Shown: one piece after another, positions 35,588 through 44,982 of the stretch
Layout of the letters: each line of letters begins with the position of its first letter
How positions within the stretch are numbered: position 1 is the stretch's first letter
NCBI GenBank assembly: GCA_040616305.1
Contig: CP159918.1
Span: 744,001-808,000 of the forward strand
Direction: 5' to 3'
From: UBA1876 sp003446665
Lineage (GTDB): Bacteria > Synergistota > Synergistia > Synergistales > Thermovirgaceae
DNA length: 64,000 bases
Made by a program: the position numbers and the translations under genes
Notes under the pieces: model-generated
The model's database searches: none
Told to the model about the DNA's origin: nothing
What the model saw: only the letters and a program-made list of their open reading frames with translations

Positions 35588-36253
35588 ATGTTCTTTATGT
35601 CTTTTCACGGAGCGCTTTCTCATATCTTGTGGCCCCAGAGCTGCCCGCTTTGCGGGCGGCTCTCGAAGGCCATTTGCCCGGATTGCCTGATATTTTTAGT
35701 TGAAAAAAACAACCCTGTTTGCCTGGAGTGCTTCAGGCCTTTCCCCTGCGATAGTCACGGTAAAAATGTCCCATTTCTGGTTTTCGGCGCATTGCACCGA
35801 AAAGAAGCGAAGCAGCTTGTCCACATGCTCAAATACGGCGGAAACAAGGCTTTGGGACGCCCACTCGGACGGGTTGTCGCGCAAACGATAAACCTGCCGA
35901 AAGAAGTGGATTGCATTGTACCGGTGCCGCTTCACAGGAAATCGGGCAGGCCTTTTAACCAGGCTCTTGAGATCGCCCGCGGAGTATCTGAAATATTGAA
36001 GGTCCCTGTAAAAGATGGGCTGGAATGGACAGGCGGGGAAAAACCGCAAGTAGGGAAAGCTTCACTGGAAAGAAAGCAGCTTTCAGCCGGTGCGCTTCGT
36101 CTTTCCGGCAAAATAACCGATTCCACGGCAATGAGTGTTCTTTTGGTGGATGATGTATGCACCACCGGGACTACCCTCAGGCGGTGTGCCGAAGCCCTGC
36201 GTAGTGGAACGCTTCATGTTACCGGAGCGTTGGTCTGGACTTTGTCGGGTTGA
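35588..36253 (+). CDS. comF: ComF-family phosphoribosyltransferase
   Basis: ComF-type proteins share a phosphoribosyltransferase fold and are linked to DNA uptake. The 221-aa protein has an N-terminal zinc-finger-like cluster (CPLCG, CPDC, CLEC), then CIVPVPLHRKSGRPFNQALEIARG and the PRPP-binding VLLVDDVCTTGTTL. It follows metK by 27 bases. The role in competence is a family inference. Confidence 0.92.
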   Translation: MFFMSFHGALSHILWPQSCPLCGRLSKAICPDCLIFLVEKNNPVCLECFRPFPCDSHGKNVPFLVFGALHRKEAKQLVHMLKYGGNKALGRPLGRVVAQTINLPKEVDCIVPVPLHRKSGRPFNQALEIARGVSEILKVPVKDGLEWTGGEKPQVGKASLERKQLSAGALRLSGKITDSTAMSVLLVDDVCTTGTTLRRCAEALRSGTLHVTGALVWTLSG

Positions 36254-36296
36254 CAAAGCGTGCCACCGTGTGATGTCGTAGTAGATAAGGAACAGA

Positions 36297-36512
36297 TCAG
36301 GGAGTATGGAACGCCGCTACCTCGATGTTTTTTTCTGCGCAGATGTCCCTGATTCGCTGTATGTCGGAACAGGGGAACCTGCAGGCAAGGCCGCAGCTTG
36401 CGGAAAGCTCGCGAGGGACCGGTACGATCTTTACTGCCAGACCGGCTTTCCTGCAGTTTTTTTCAAAAGAAATGGCCATGTGCGTAGTTTCGAAAGTTGC
36501 TATGCAATCCAC
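36297..36512 (-). CDS. DUF3343 protein (putative Se/S carrier-like)
   Basis: A 71-aa minus-strand gene between two plus-strand genes. The protein shows the DUF3343 pattern: CIATFETTHMAISFEK at the N terminus and the VKIVPVPRELSASCGLACRF block, which in this family resembles the cysteine-bearing loop of proposed sulfur/selenium carriers. It starts at GTG (36512) after GGAGG on the minus strand. Overlapping plus-strand frames here have no such similarity. The biochemical role is not proven. Confidence 0.88.
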   Translation of the reverse strand: MDCIATFETTHMAISFEKNCRKAGLAVKIVPVPRELSASCGLACRFPCSDIQRIRDICAEKNIEVAAFHTP

Positions 36513-36567
36513 TTTTTTCCTCCGTAAGGCCTGAAAAGGAATGGGGGAACAAAAATATTGCCCCGGT

Positions 36568-36583
36568 TAGGTAATTATACCTA
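36568..36583. promoter_or_regulatory. Candidate operator palindrome between DUF3343 and skp
   Basis: TAGGTA-ATTA-TACCTA is an inverted repeat with perfect 6-bp arms. The CCCCG before and CGAGGGG after extend the symmetry. It covers the -10 box of the proposed DUF3343 promoter and the start of the -35 box of the proposed skp promoter, so one regulator could control both. Confidence 0.5.
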
Positions 36584-36602
36584 GACGAGGGGGGCTTGCG
36601 AA
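36574..36602 (-). promoter_or_regulatory. Candidate promoter for the DUF3343 gene
   Basis: On the minus strand TTCGCA (36602-36597) and TATAAT (36579-36574) are separated by 17 bp. The -10 is a consensus match. Confidence 0.6.
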
Positions 36603-36611
36603 AGATACAAT
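36582..36611 (+). promoter_or_regulatory. Candidate promoter for skp
   Basis: TAGACG at 36582-36587, an 18-bp spacer and TACAAT at 36606-36611. It overlaps the divergent DUF3343 promoter and lies about 36 bp before the skp start. Confidence 0.5.
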
Positions 36612-36646
36612 AAGGCGGTATGAATGCCGCTAAAGGAGGTTCTTTT

Positions 36647-37093
36647 ATGACCATCAACGTGAAAAGAGCAGCAGCTGTTCTGGCGTTGGGCGTGTTACTC
36701 GTCGCCAATGCTTCGGGGATCGCCGCTGCGCAGGAGAAAGTGGGAGTGATTGATCCACAGAAAGTGCTTTTCCAGCACCCCAAATTTCAGGAGGTCCAAA
36801 GACAGATAAAGTCGGTGGTTGACAAGAAACAGCAGGAAGCGAGAACTGCCATAGAACAGACATCCGACAATCAGCAAAAGCAGCAGATATTCGAAAAGAA
36901 ACGCCAGGAGGCGGCCATGGAAGAACAGAAACTGATGGAGCCTTTATTCAAGGATATAGACCTGGCTATACGTACCGTGGCCAAATTGAAGTCCATAACT
37001 GTCGTTCTCGACAAGGGACAGGTTTTCTTCGGGGGAACGGACATCACTGAAGACGTGATCCAGGAACTCAAGAAAAAGTATGCCACAAATTGA
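36647..37093 (+). CDS. skp: OmpH/Skp-family periplasmic chaperone
   Basis: Skp-type chaperones escort outer-membrane proteins through the periplasm. The start ATG 36647 follows AAAGGAGG; an ATG at 36620 is rejected because the RBS lies after it. A signal peptide is visible (basic start, hydrophobic AVLALGVLLVANASG, cut near AAA-Q). The mature part has VGVIDPQKVLFQHPKFQEVQ and a long helical, Gln/Lys-rich arm. At 148 aa it is normal length. It argues for an outer membrane. Confidence 0.88.
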   Translation: MTINVKRAAAVLALGVLLVANASGIAAAQEKVGVIDPQKVLFQHPKFQEVQRQIKSVVDKKQQEARTAIEQTSDNQQKQQIFEKKRQEAAMEEQKLMEPLFKDIDLAIRTVAKLKSITVVLDKGQVFFGGTDITEDVIQELKKKYATN

Positions 37094-37213
37094 GCGGAGG
37101 CTCTAACCCGGAGTAAAAATCTCAAAAAGGCGGACCGAACGGCAGGGGTTTTCGAAATATCCTGAGATTTGCGTCTTGTATTCATGGATGAAGCCGAGAA
37201 TAAAAGCCAAAGA

Positions 37214-37247
37214 AAGAAGCCGGGAGAGATGACTCTTCCGGCTTCTT
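37214..37247. terminator. Terminator hairpin between convergent skp and livF
   Basis: AAGAAGCCGG at 37214-37223 pairs with CCGGCTTCTT at 37238-37247. On the minus strand it is followed by a T-rich tract, so it probably ends the liv transcript; it may also serve skp. Confidence 0.75.
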
Positions 37248-37278
37248 GCACACGTTATGTATTTGCCGATCATGTTCG

Positions 37279-38003
<725 letters not shown>

Positions 38004-38007
<4 letters not shown>

Positions 38008-38780
38008 GCCTCAGGCACCTCCTCTCCCAGGTATGCCCGCAGGACCTCGGGGTGATTCTGTATGGTCTCTGGATTTCCTTCGGCTATTTTTGCGCCGAAG
38101 TTCATGCAGATCACGTAAGGACAAATTTCCATCACCAGTTCCATGTGGTGTTCTATGACAAGTATGGTTAGCTTGAAATCCCTGTGAATTTCCTTTATGA
38201 GCTCGTTGAGTTCCATTACTTCTTCAGGGTTCATTCCTGCGGCAGGCTCGTCGAGCAAAAGCAATTCCGGCTCAAGGGCAAGAGCGCGGGCTATCTCGAG
38301 ACGCCGCTGGTATCCGTAGGGCAGCGTTCCCGCCGCCTGGTACGCCCTGTCGGCAAGGCCGACGCGATCGAGCAGTTCCATGCTCCTGAGGCGAATGTCG
38401 GTTTCGGTCTTTTTCCATCGACCAAGGTGGGTTACTGCTTCCAGAAAGCTGTAGTGGTGATGCTGCTGACAGGCCGTCATGACGTTCTCCAGCGCCGAAG
38501 AACGCTGAAAAAGCCTGAGGTTCTGGAACGTTCTGGCGATTCCCCTCCCTATGACCTCGTAGGATTTGAGACTGGAAATGTCCTCGCCCTTGAAAGAGAT
38601 GTGCCCGGTGTCGAGTGGGTAGATACCGGTGATCAGGTTGAAAACCGTTGTCTTTCCCGCACCGTTTGGACCTATGAGGCCGGCCAGCATACCTTTCTCG
38701 AGTACGAAATCCATATCGGCTACGGCGTGGACTCCGCCAAAAAACTTGTTTACTCCGGAGACTTCCAGGATCGGCGTCAT
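38004..38780 (-). CDS. livG: Branched-chain amino-acid ABC transporter ATPase LivG
   Basis: The second ATPase, 258 aa. Walker A is GPNGAGKTT and Walker B LLLDEPAAGMNPEE. The extra C-terminal stretch (YVICMNFGAKIAEGNPETIQ and EVLRAYLG) is typical of LivG. It overlaps both livM and livF, so translation is coupled. Confidence 0.95.
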
Positions 38781-39670
38781 CGTTTAACGCCTCCCCCGTG
38801 CCGTTTGTCTGCAGGTTTCAACCGTCTGGTCAAGTTCCTGAAGAAGGTTTTGCCGAGCTCTTTTTGTCCCATGATGCCTTCGGGCCTGAAGATCATTATG
38901 ATGACTATCACGGCGCCGTATATCAGCATACGGTACTGGGAAATGGGCCTGAAAAGTTCTGTTACCAGGGTGATGATGCCTGTGCCTATAAGGGTGCCGC
39001 TCATCGATCCCAGCCCGCCGAACACCACGACGGAAGTAAGCTCCGTGCTTTTGATCATGTCGAACATGATCGGTTGTATGAAAGAAAGAAAACCTGCAAG
39101 AAGAGCTCCGGCGACGCCGCAATAAAAACCTGATATGGCAAGGCTCAAAACCCTTAACTTCGCCGTGTTGAACCCGAGCAGGGAAGCAGCCAGATAGTCG
39201 TCACGGCAAGCCTTGAATGCTCGCCCGTAACGACTGTTGATCAGGCAGAACATGGCGAAGGCCATCACCAGGAAAAAAGCCAGGGCCACTGGCAACGTCG
39301 TGTAAGGTGGTATACCCGGCACTCCTCGGGCCCCCCTGGTCACCGACTGCCAGTTTTCAAGAATGAGCCTGATTGCTTCACCAAGTCCAATGGAGGCAAT
39401 GGCGTAGTAGTCTCCCATAAGCTTCAGGGTGGGGATGCCCACGAGCCACGCCACAAGCATCGCCCCCGTCCCTCCCAGGAAAATGCCTGCCAGCCATGGT
39501 ATGCCGGCCTTCATAATCAACAGGGAAGAGATATAGGCACCCAGGGCCATGTAGCCCGCGTGCCCCAACGTGAATATTCCTGTAAAACCCGTCAAAAGAG
39601 AAACTCCCATAGCAGCTATGGAATTTACGCAAAGCAGGATTATTATGCCTTCAGTGTATCCGCTGAACAT
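38777..39670 (-). CDS. livM: Branched-chain amino-acid ABC transporter permease LivM
   Basis: A 297-aa integral membrane protein with multiple hydrophobic helices. The GLTGIFTLGHAGYMALGAY-like segment near the N terminus and the EAIRLILENW loop mark the LivM family. VFGGLGSMSGTLIGT is the conserved cytoplasmic coupling region. It overlaps livG and follows livH by 15 bases. Confidence 0.95.
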   Translation of the reverse strand: MFSGYTEGIIILLCVNSIAAMGVSLLTGFTGIFTLGHAGYMALGAYISSLLIMKAGIPWLAGIFLGGTGAMLVAWLVGIPTLKLMGDYYAIASIGLGEAIRLILENWQSVTRGARGVPGIPPYTTLPVALAFFLVMAFAMFCLINSRYGRAFKACRDDYLAASLLGFNTAKLRVLSLAISGFYCGVAGALLAGFLSFIQPIMFDMIKSTELTSVVVFGGLGSMSGTLIGTGIITLVTELFRPISQYRMLIYGAVIVIIMIFRPEGIMGQKELGKTFFRNLTRRLKPADKRHGGGVKR

Positions 39671-39685
39671 GGGTTCTTCTCCCTT

Positions 39686-40567
39686 CTAGACCTTTTCCTT
39701 GACGTCTTTGCCGAAAAGTCCTGTTGGCCGGATCAGCAAGGTTATGACCAAAAGCAAAAAGACCACCAGGTCCCGCATCTGGCTCGAAATGAATCCAGCG
39801 GTGAGCATTTCGGCGAGGCCGAGGATCAGACTTCCCACGACAGCCCCGGGAAGAGAGCCAAGTCCGCCTATGACGGCGGCTACGAAGGCCTTTATGGTGA
39901 TAAGGCCGAGTTGGGGGTAGAGGGTATAGCGTACCGAAAGGAATATTCCTCCCACGGCAGCGAGCAGGCCGGCGGTAAAAAAGACTATCGAAATGAGTCG
40001 GTTCACGTTGACACCCATCAGGCCCGCTACCTTCAAATCATAGGCTGCGGCACGAATGGCCAGGCCCCACTTGGTCCTTGTCAAGAAAATCTGAAGTCCG
40101 GAGAGGAAAACGACGGCCGTTACCAGGGATAGAATGTCGAACATGCTTGTTGTCGCTATGCCGAAAAGCGATACCGGCTGCGTCGGTATGACCGGTGGCA
40201 GGGCACGAAACCTTCCTCCGGCTATGATAACGAATATGTTTTCTATCACGATGCTCATACCCATGGATGCTATCAGGAGGTAGAGTGTCACGTTCGTGCG
40301 CTCACGAATGGGTTTGTAAGCCAGTTTTTCCGTGAGCACCGCGCAAAAGCCGGCGCCTATGAGGGCGGCCAGACTTGCGATCCATATCCCGCCGCCAATT
40401 GACCTTAAAATGAAATAACAGATGTACCCTCCTATGACCAAAAAGCCGCCGTGAGCGAAGTTTGAAAAAAGAAGAATCGAATATACAAGGGAGTACCCTA
40501 CAGCTATGAGGGCATATACAGATCCGAGTGAAAGGCCGTTTATCACCTGTTGCAGGACAGTCTCCAA
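39686..40567 (-). CDS. livH: Branched-chain amino-acid ABC transporter permease LivH
   Basis: The partner permease, 293 aa, with LQQVINGLSLGSVYALIAVGYS at the N terminus, typical of LivH. GGLGSLPGAVVGSLILG is the cytoplasmic coupling region shared with LivM. An intrinsic terminator separates it from livK upstream. Confidence 0.95.
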   Translation of the reverse strand: METVLQQVINGLSLGSVYALIAVGYSLVYSILLFSNFAHGGFLVIGGYICYFILRSIGGGIWIASLAALIGAGFCAVLTEKLAYKPIRERTNVTLYLLIASMGMSIVIENIFVIIAGGRFRALPPVIPTQPVSLFGIATTSMFDILSLVTAVVFLSGLQIFLTRTKWGLAIRAAAYDLKVAGLMGVNVNRLISIVFFTAGLLAAVGGIFLSVRYTLYPQLGLITIKAFVAAVIGGLGSLPGAVVGSLILGLAEMLTAGFISSQMRDLVVFLLLVITLLIRPTGLFGKDVKEKV

Positions 40568-40589
40568 ACTAAGGACACCTCGCTTTCAG

Positions 40590-40618
40590 AAAAAGGCGGG
40601 CGCAGAGAACGCGCCCGC
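40590..40618 (-). terminator. Attenuating terminator between livK and livH
   Basis: On the minus strand GCGGGCGC (40618-40611) and GCGCCCGC (40603-40596) form an 8-bp stem with a 7-base loop, followed by CTTTTTCT. Its place inside the operon suggests partial readthrough, giving more binding protein than permease. Confidence 0.75.
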
Positions 40619-40656
40619 ACGGGTTTTTCGGATATACCCTGGAACAGTCGAGTCCC

Positions 40657-41811
40657 CTATTCGGGCTTGATCTTCTTGAAGAACTGTCCCCGTCCGTCTT
40701 TGGCGACCAGGACTACACCGTCTTTGTCCTTCGGATTGTGGAACTCGTCCATGGTGATGACGGCGTGGTGCAACTCAAGATTCTCCGTTTTCTCGAGCGC
40801 GTCCCTTATTGCTTTCGGGTCAGTGCTGTTAGCCCGTTTGATTGCGTCGGCCACCAGGTACATGGCGTCATAGGCCAGGATCCCGTTGACGAACTCCTTG
40901 CACTCGTCGTTGTATTTTTCCCTGTAAGAGGCAAAGAAGGGCTGCATGGCAGGGTCTTCCGGAGCCACGTGGTTGATCCAGTAGGAGTTTTCCATCGCAT
41001 CGCCCGCGATCTCCCACATGAATTCACCGTAGCCGTCCCCCCCGACGAAGACTATCTCATCCATGCCGAGTTCCCGGGCCTGCTTCATGATAAGGGCCAT
41101 TTCCTTGCCCATGTTGGGAAGAACCAAAACGTCGGCTCCGCTTTTGCGTATTTCCGTCAGCTGTGCACGGAAGTCCACGTCCTGGCCGCCCCTGAAGCCC
41201 AAATCCGCCACGACCTTTCCGCCGTAGTTGCCGTAGCTTTTCATAAAGAATTCCCTGAGTCCCTGGGAGTAATCGTTACCGACGTCGTAAAGAATGGCTG
41301 CTTTCAGCCTGCCCAGTTCCCTGGCCGAGAAGTAGGCTATAAGCTTGCCCTGGTAGGGGTCGGTGAAACAGATCCTGAACGAATAGGGCCTTACCTTGCC
41401 GCTTTCGTCCATGGTAACGTAGGGGTTGGTAGAGACCGTTCCTATCTGTGAAACTCCTGCCTTGTTGACAACGGCAGCAGTGGCTATGTTTATACCGCTT
41501 CCGTTGGCGCCGACGATCGCAGATACCTTGTCTTCCTCGATCATCCTCCTCACCGCGTTGACGGCGTCTTCCGCGCGGGTCCTGAAGTCATAGGGGACAA
41601 GCTCGATTTTCATTCCATTAACGCCACCCGCTGAGTTAATTTCCTCCACCGCAAGTTGCGCCGATTTCAGTTCCGTCTGCCCATAGGCCGCCCAGTCTCC
41701 CGTAAGTGCCGCCAGGTAGCCTATTTTTACGGCATCGGCGGCAAAAGCAGGACCTGCGAGAAAAGAAACAAACATGACAAGAAAAACACCCAGAACGCAA
41801 ACTCTTTTCAC
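40657..41811 (-). CDS. livK: Branched-chain amino-acid ABC transporter substrate-binding protein
   Basis: A periplasmic binding protein of the LivK type. GTG 41811 is chosen over GTG 41820 because only the former has proper spacing from AGGAGG. A signal peptide is clear (MKRVCVLGVFLVMFVSFLAG, cut after AFA). The mature 360-residue part opens AADAVKIGYLAALTGDWAAYG and has the typical NAVRRMIEEDKVSAIVG segment. The ligand is inferred: Leu/Ile/Val or a related amino acid. Confidence 0.93.
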   Translation of the reverse strand: MKRVCVLGVFLVMFVSFLAGPAFAADAVKIGYLAALTGDWAAYGQTELKSAQLAVEEINSAGGVNGMKIELVPYDFRTRAEDAVNAVRRMIEEDKVSAIVGANGSGINIATAAVVNKAGVSQIGTVSTNPYVTMDESGKVRPYSFRICFTDPYQGKLIAYFSARELGRLKAAILYDVGNDYSQGLREFFMKSYGNYGGKVVADLGFRGGQDVDFRAQLTEIRKSGADVLVLPNMGKEMALIMKQARELGMDEIVFVGGDGYGEFMWEIAGDAMENSYWINHVAPEDPAMQPFFASYREKYNDECKEFVNGILAYDAMYLVADAIKRANSTDPKAIRDALEKTENLELHHAVITMDEFHNPKDKDGVVLVAKDGRGQFFKKIKPE

Positions 41812-41859
41812 ACCCCACACCTCCTGAAATAACTCGAAGTTGAAACAATATTATCATAG

Positions 41860-41877
41860 TTCCCGGTATTTCGGGAA
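41860..41877. promoter_or_regulatory. Inverted repeat in the livK/HAD divergent region
   Basis: TTCCCG-GTATTT-CGGGAA is a perfect 6-bp-arm inverted repeat. It lies about 50 bp upstream of livK and 74 bp upstream of the divergent HAD gene, beside an AT-rich patch. It is a possible operator. The 139-bp gap (41812-41950) holds no gene; a weak plus-strand promoter may exist at 41897-41924 (TTTACT, 16 bp, TATACT). Confidence 0.4.
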
Positions 41878-41950
41878 TGGGAAAGAGCCGTCCGAATTTA
41901 CTAGACAAAGCCGTGAGGTATACTGTTAAAAGGATCTTCGCAAAGAAGGG

Positions 41951-42841
41951 GTGATCGGCCTGAAGGAGAAAATTATCGTTACCGATATTGACGGGACCCT
42001 GGCCCACAGGGACCGGATACCCGAAGAGGTGGTAAAAAGCTGTGGGCTCCTCAGGGCAAAAGGTTGGACCATGCACGTCGCCACGGGGCGTATTCTGGCT
42101 GCGGCAGTGCCTCATGCGCTCACTATAAAGGCCCTTAGTCCCGCCATCGTCTACGACGGAGCGCGTGTAATGGGAATAGAAAATGGCGTCGTCTTCACCG
42201 AGTCCAAATTATCGGGAGACGTGCTTTCTTTGGCCCTGGAGCGAATCTGGGACATGCCGGTGATGTTGCAACTATTCGGTGACGAGCTGGTGTACTGCAG
42301 GCCCGAAGATGTCAAGGTCGCAGAATATTTCCGCTCTATCGGCGTCCCCGTAAAGGAAGAACTGCTTTCTCCTGGTGTGGAAGGGGAATATTTCAGGGGA
42401 ATCGTGTATGGGCCGCCCCCGGAGGTAGAAAAAGCCAGACGCGCCCTCGAAAAGGTTCTCGAAGGACTTGCCACGATCACCATGGCCGGGGAGTCTTTCC
42501 TGGATATTTTGCCGCAGGGCGTCTCGAAAGGTTCGGCCCTGGACTGGTACCTTGGGAGCCTGAAGCACCGGCCGCGGGTGGTGGTCGCCGTGGGTGACCA
42601 CCTGAACGACTGTGAGCTTCTCGATCGGGCTGACATAGCCGTATCGATGGAAGACGCGCCCCCAATGTTGAAGCAAAAGGCCGATATCATCCTGCCTCCG
42701 GCTTCGGAGGGAGGTTTCAGAAAGCTGCCGGAATACCTTCTCGACCAGAGTTTCGTCCAGGATCTGATGTTTTCCCGACACGCTCCCGAAAAGGGAAGAG
42801 GATTGGTTCCCGTCGAAAAAAATAAAGAAGGCCTTTGTTGA
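41951..42841 (+). CDS. HAD-superfamily phosphatase, Cof-like
   Basis: A 296-aa Cof-type hydrolase that probably dephosphorylates small sugar or nucleotide phosphates. Motif I is DIDGTLAHRD, motif II ATGR, and motif IV GDHLNDCELL. GTG 41951 is the only start upstream of motif I with any ribosome binding sequence (AAAGAAGG), though the spacing is short. The C-terminal 20 residues are charged. The substrate cannot be named. Confidence 0.85.
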   Translation: MIGLKEKIIVTDIDGTLAHRDRIPEEVVKSCGLLRAKGWTMHVATGRILAAAVPHALTIKALSPAIVYDGARVMGIENGVVFTESKLSGDVLSLALERIWDMPVMLQLFGDELVYCRPEDVKVAEYFRSIGVPVKEELLSPGVEGEYFRGIVYGPPPEVEKARRALEKVLEGLATITMAGESFLDILPQGVSKGSALDWYLGSLKHRPRVVVAVGDHLNDCELLDRADIAVSMEDAPPMLKQKADIILPPASEGGFRKLPEYLLDQSFVQDLMFSRHAPEKGRGLVPVEKNKEGLC

Positions 42842-42879
42842 GGGGAAAACTGGTAAATCTTTATCGGAGGTGTGGAAAA

Positions 42880-43377
42880 ATGGCGAAAATCGAAAAATGG
42901 GACGTAGTCGAGGCGGTTATCCCGCAAGATTGCAACATCATTATCGGGCAAAGTCACTTCATAAAGACGGTGGAGGACCTTTACGAAGCCCTCACGACGG
43001 CGTCGCCTTCGCTCGAGTTCGGGATAGCCTTTTGCGAGGCTTCCGGCGTTTGTCTGATCAGAAAGGAAGGTAATTCGAAAGACCTTATAGATGCTGCTGT
43101 TGAGACCGCGAAAAGGATAGCGGCAGGTCATGTCTTTGTCATATTGCTGAGGAACGGCTACCCGATAAATGTCATGGACAGGATAAAGTCCGTGCAAGAG
43201 GTCTGTCGTATCTTTGCCGCAACGGCAAACCCCTTGCAGGTAATAGTGGCAGAGACCTCGCAGGGACGAGGCGTGGCGGGTGTTGTCGACGGTTTTATCC
43301 CCAAGGGCGTGGAAACAGAAAAAGACGTCGAAGACAGAAAACGCCTTCTCAGAGATATCATCGGCTACAAGCGCTAG
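42880..43377 (+). CDS. Adenosine-specific kinase family protein (DUF355)
   Basis: The 165-aa protein has the conserved blocks of PF04008: GQSHFIKTVEDLYEA, FGIAFCEASG, AGHVFVILLRN, PINVMDRIKSV and CRIFAATANPLQVIVAE, ending GVVDGFIPKGVE. A Pyrobaculum homologue was characterised structurally as adenosine-specific; enzymatic activity for bacterial members is unsettled. ATG 42880 follows CGGAGGTG; an earlier start at 42835 overlaps the HAD gene. Confidence 0.85.
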   Translation: MAKIEKWDVVEAVIPQDCNIIIGQSHFIKTVEDLYEALTTASPSLEFGIAFCEASGVCLIRKEGNSKDLIDAAVETAKRIAAGHVFVILLRNGYPINVMDRIKSVQEVCRIFAATANPLQVIVAETSQGRGVAGVVDGFIPKGVETEKDVEDRKRLLRDIIGYKR

Positions 43378-43402
43378 CAAAATTTCGGGCAAGCTTCCTC
43401 AA

Positions 43403-43434
43403 AAGGGGCGGGGTCATATTTGGCGCCGCCCCTT
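43403..43434. terminator. Hairpin terminator between convergent genes
   Basis: AAGGGGCGG at 43403-43411 pairs with CCGCCCCTT at 43426-43434. It overlaps the last codons of the minus-strand symporter gene. On the minus strand TTTTGAGG follows, a weak T-run. Confidence 0.6.
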
Positions 43435-44784
43435 CAATATACCGAGGACGGTTATGGCTCCGGATGCAAAAAGACCTGCGAACAACGGTTCTGTTATGGC
43501 CCCGGTCAGAGGGCTGAGGACGGTAACGGTAAGCCCTGTTAGGCTTGCGGCGAAAGCCCACCCTGAAGAAAGCCTGGAAGGAAGCATTATCCCGACGACA
43601 AGCGGGAAAAACGTCCCGGCCCCCCTAAGTCCCATGCTGAGGTAGCTCCATTCAAGAATCAGGGAATCCATGCCGAGCAAGGTCGTCAGTGCCGCTAGAA
43701 AGACCGTGAAAGTCACAGCCGCACGGCTGGCAAAAAGAAGATGCCTTTTGCCGCAGGCTGATTTCTTGTAGGGGACATAGCAGTCATAGACGAGATTTGT
43801 GGCGATCCCCAGAGAAAGGCCCGCCGCGGTGCCGATAACGGTAACCAGGATTCCGCCCCAAAGTACGCCTCCCAAAACGGGATGGAAGCTGTTTTCTATG
43901 AAATAGGACAAGGCCTCGGAGGACTTTATCTGTACCCCGGAATGGCGAAGTCCGAGTCCGATCAAAACCCCCAGAAGGCCGAGAGGCGGCATCAACACCG
44001 CGGAAACGAGCGCGCCCTTTCGTGCCGTCTCCGGACTTGACGCAGAAAAGACGGCCTGTATGTAGATTTGTGTACACAATATGCCTATGATGAGTGAGAC
44101 ACCGGCGTTCAGCCCCTTGGCCAAGCCTTTTCCGAAGAGACTGAAAAAAGGATATGAAGGAAGGTCGGCGAAAAGAGCAGAGGGAGTATGTCCATTTTTC
44201 AGGGTTGCGAGGCCGCAGACTGTCAGGACACCGTAAAGGAGAAATATTTTCAGCACACCAAGCGAACTGTAGCCTTTAAGACCGCCGCTGAAGAGAAAGG
44301 CCAGAACAAAAAAAGAAAAAACAAGTGGCGTAATCCAGGCCGGGCCGGGCAAAAAACGTCCCAAAAGCGCCCCGCCCGCCAAAAACTGGGCGACTACGGA
44401 CAAGAACGTTCCGATGGTGGATGCCCACATCGCCGTCGAGCCGGTACGGCGACCGTATGCCTTTGTCAAAAAACCCGGAATCGTCTCCACCCCGGCGGAG
44501 CGCAGGGGCACGGCAAACCAAAGCCCCAGCACCAGACATCCGATGCCGCCGCCAAGGGTAAACCACCATGCGGCCAGGCCCCATTCGTAAGCCATTTCGA
44601 CCGTCCCGACCGTGGACGCGCCGCCTACGAGAGCACCTAAAAGCACACCGGAAACAGAGACTGCAGAGGCCTTCCTACCTGCCAGTGAGTAGTCCCTGTC
44701 GCCGGAAACATAGCGGCCCAGACGTAAACCGAGAATGACGAAAAATGCTACCATAATGGATGCAAAAAGGAAAAAAAGTCCCAT
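43414..44784 (-). CDS. Sodium/solute symporter (SSS family)
   Basis: A 456-aa membrane protein of the SSS (PanF/PutP) fold with about 13 hydrophobic helices. Markers include DRDYSLAGRKASAVSVSG, GALVGGASTVGTVEMAYEWG and a glycine-rich FSGGLKGYSS. The real start is ATG 44784 after GGAGGGG on the minus strand. The substrate is not identifiable from the sequence. Confidence 0.88.
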   Translation of the reverse strand: MGLFFLFASIMVAFFVILGLRLGRYVSGDRDYSLAGRKASAVSVSGVLLGALVGGASTVGTVEMAYEWGLAAWWFTLGGGIGCLVLGLWFAVPLRSAGVETIPGFLTKAYGRRTGSTAMWASTIGTFLSVVAQFLAGGALLGRFLPGPAWITPLVFSFFVLAFLFSGGLKGYSSLGVLKIFLLYGVLTVCGLATLKNGHTPSALFADLPSYPFFSLFGKGLAKGLNAGVSLIIGILCTQIYIQAVFSASSPETARKGALVSAVLMPPLGLLGVLIGLGLRHSGVQIKSSEALSYFIENSFHPVLGGVLWGGILVTVIGTAAGLSLGIATNLVYDCYVPYKKSACGKRHLLFASRAAVTFTVFLAALTTLLGMDSLILEWSYLSMGLRGAGTFFPLVVGIMLPSRLSSGWAFAASLTGLTVTVLSPLTGAITEPLFAGLFASGAITVLGILKGRRQI

Positions 44785-44889
44785 GAGAACCCCTCCGGTA
44801 ACGATGTAGACTGTACCATATACATTCAAGGCTGTAATTCTTTGCCCTTTTGAGGGCGGGTTTTGTGGTTTCTGATTTTTAAAAATTGC

Positions 44890-44919
44890 TCGACACCGGG
44901 TGGTGATGCCTGTTACAAT
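44890..44919 (+). promoter_or_regulatory. Promoter for radA
   Basis: TCGACA at 44890-44895, an 18-bp spacer and TACAAT at 44914-44919, with TG at -15/-14 (extended -10). It lies within a longer open frame, which shows that the radA start is downstream at 44983. Confidence 0.65.
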
Positions 44920-44982
44920 GTGCTTGAACGATGGAAACAGGTAAACAGGACCTTGAGAGAGGATAAAAAGGCAGGGTTGAGA

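Noticed and set aside
36306..36534. Two plus-strand open frames of about 70 aa after comF
   Set aside because: They are opposite the DUF3343 gene, which has a start, a ribosome binding site and family motifs on the minus strand.
40738..41451. A 237-aa plus-strand open frame opposite livK
   Set aside because: It mirrors livK codons, lacks a ribosome binding site and has no recognisable domain.
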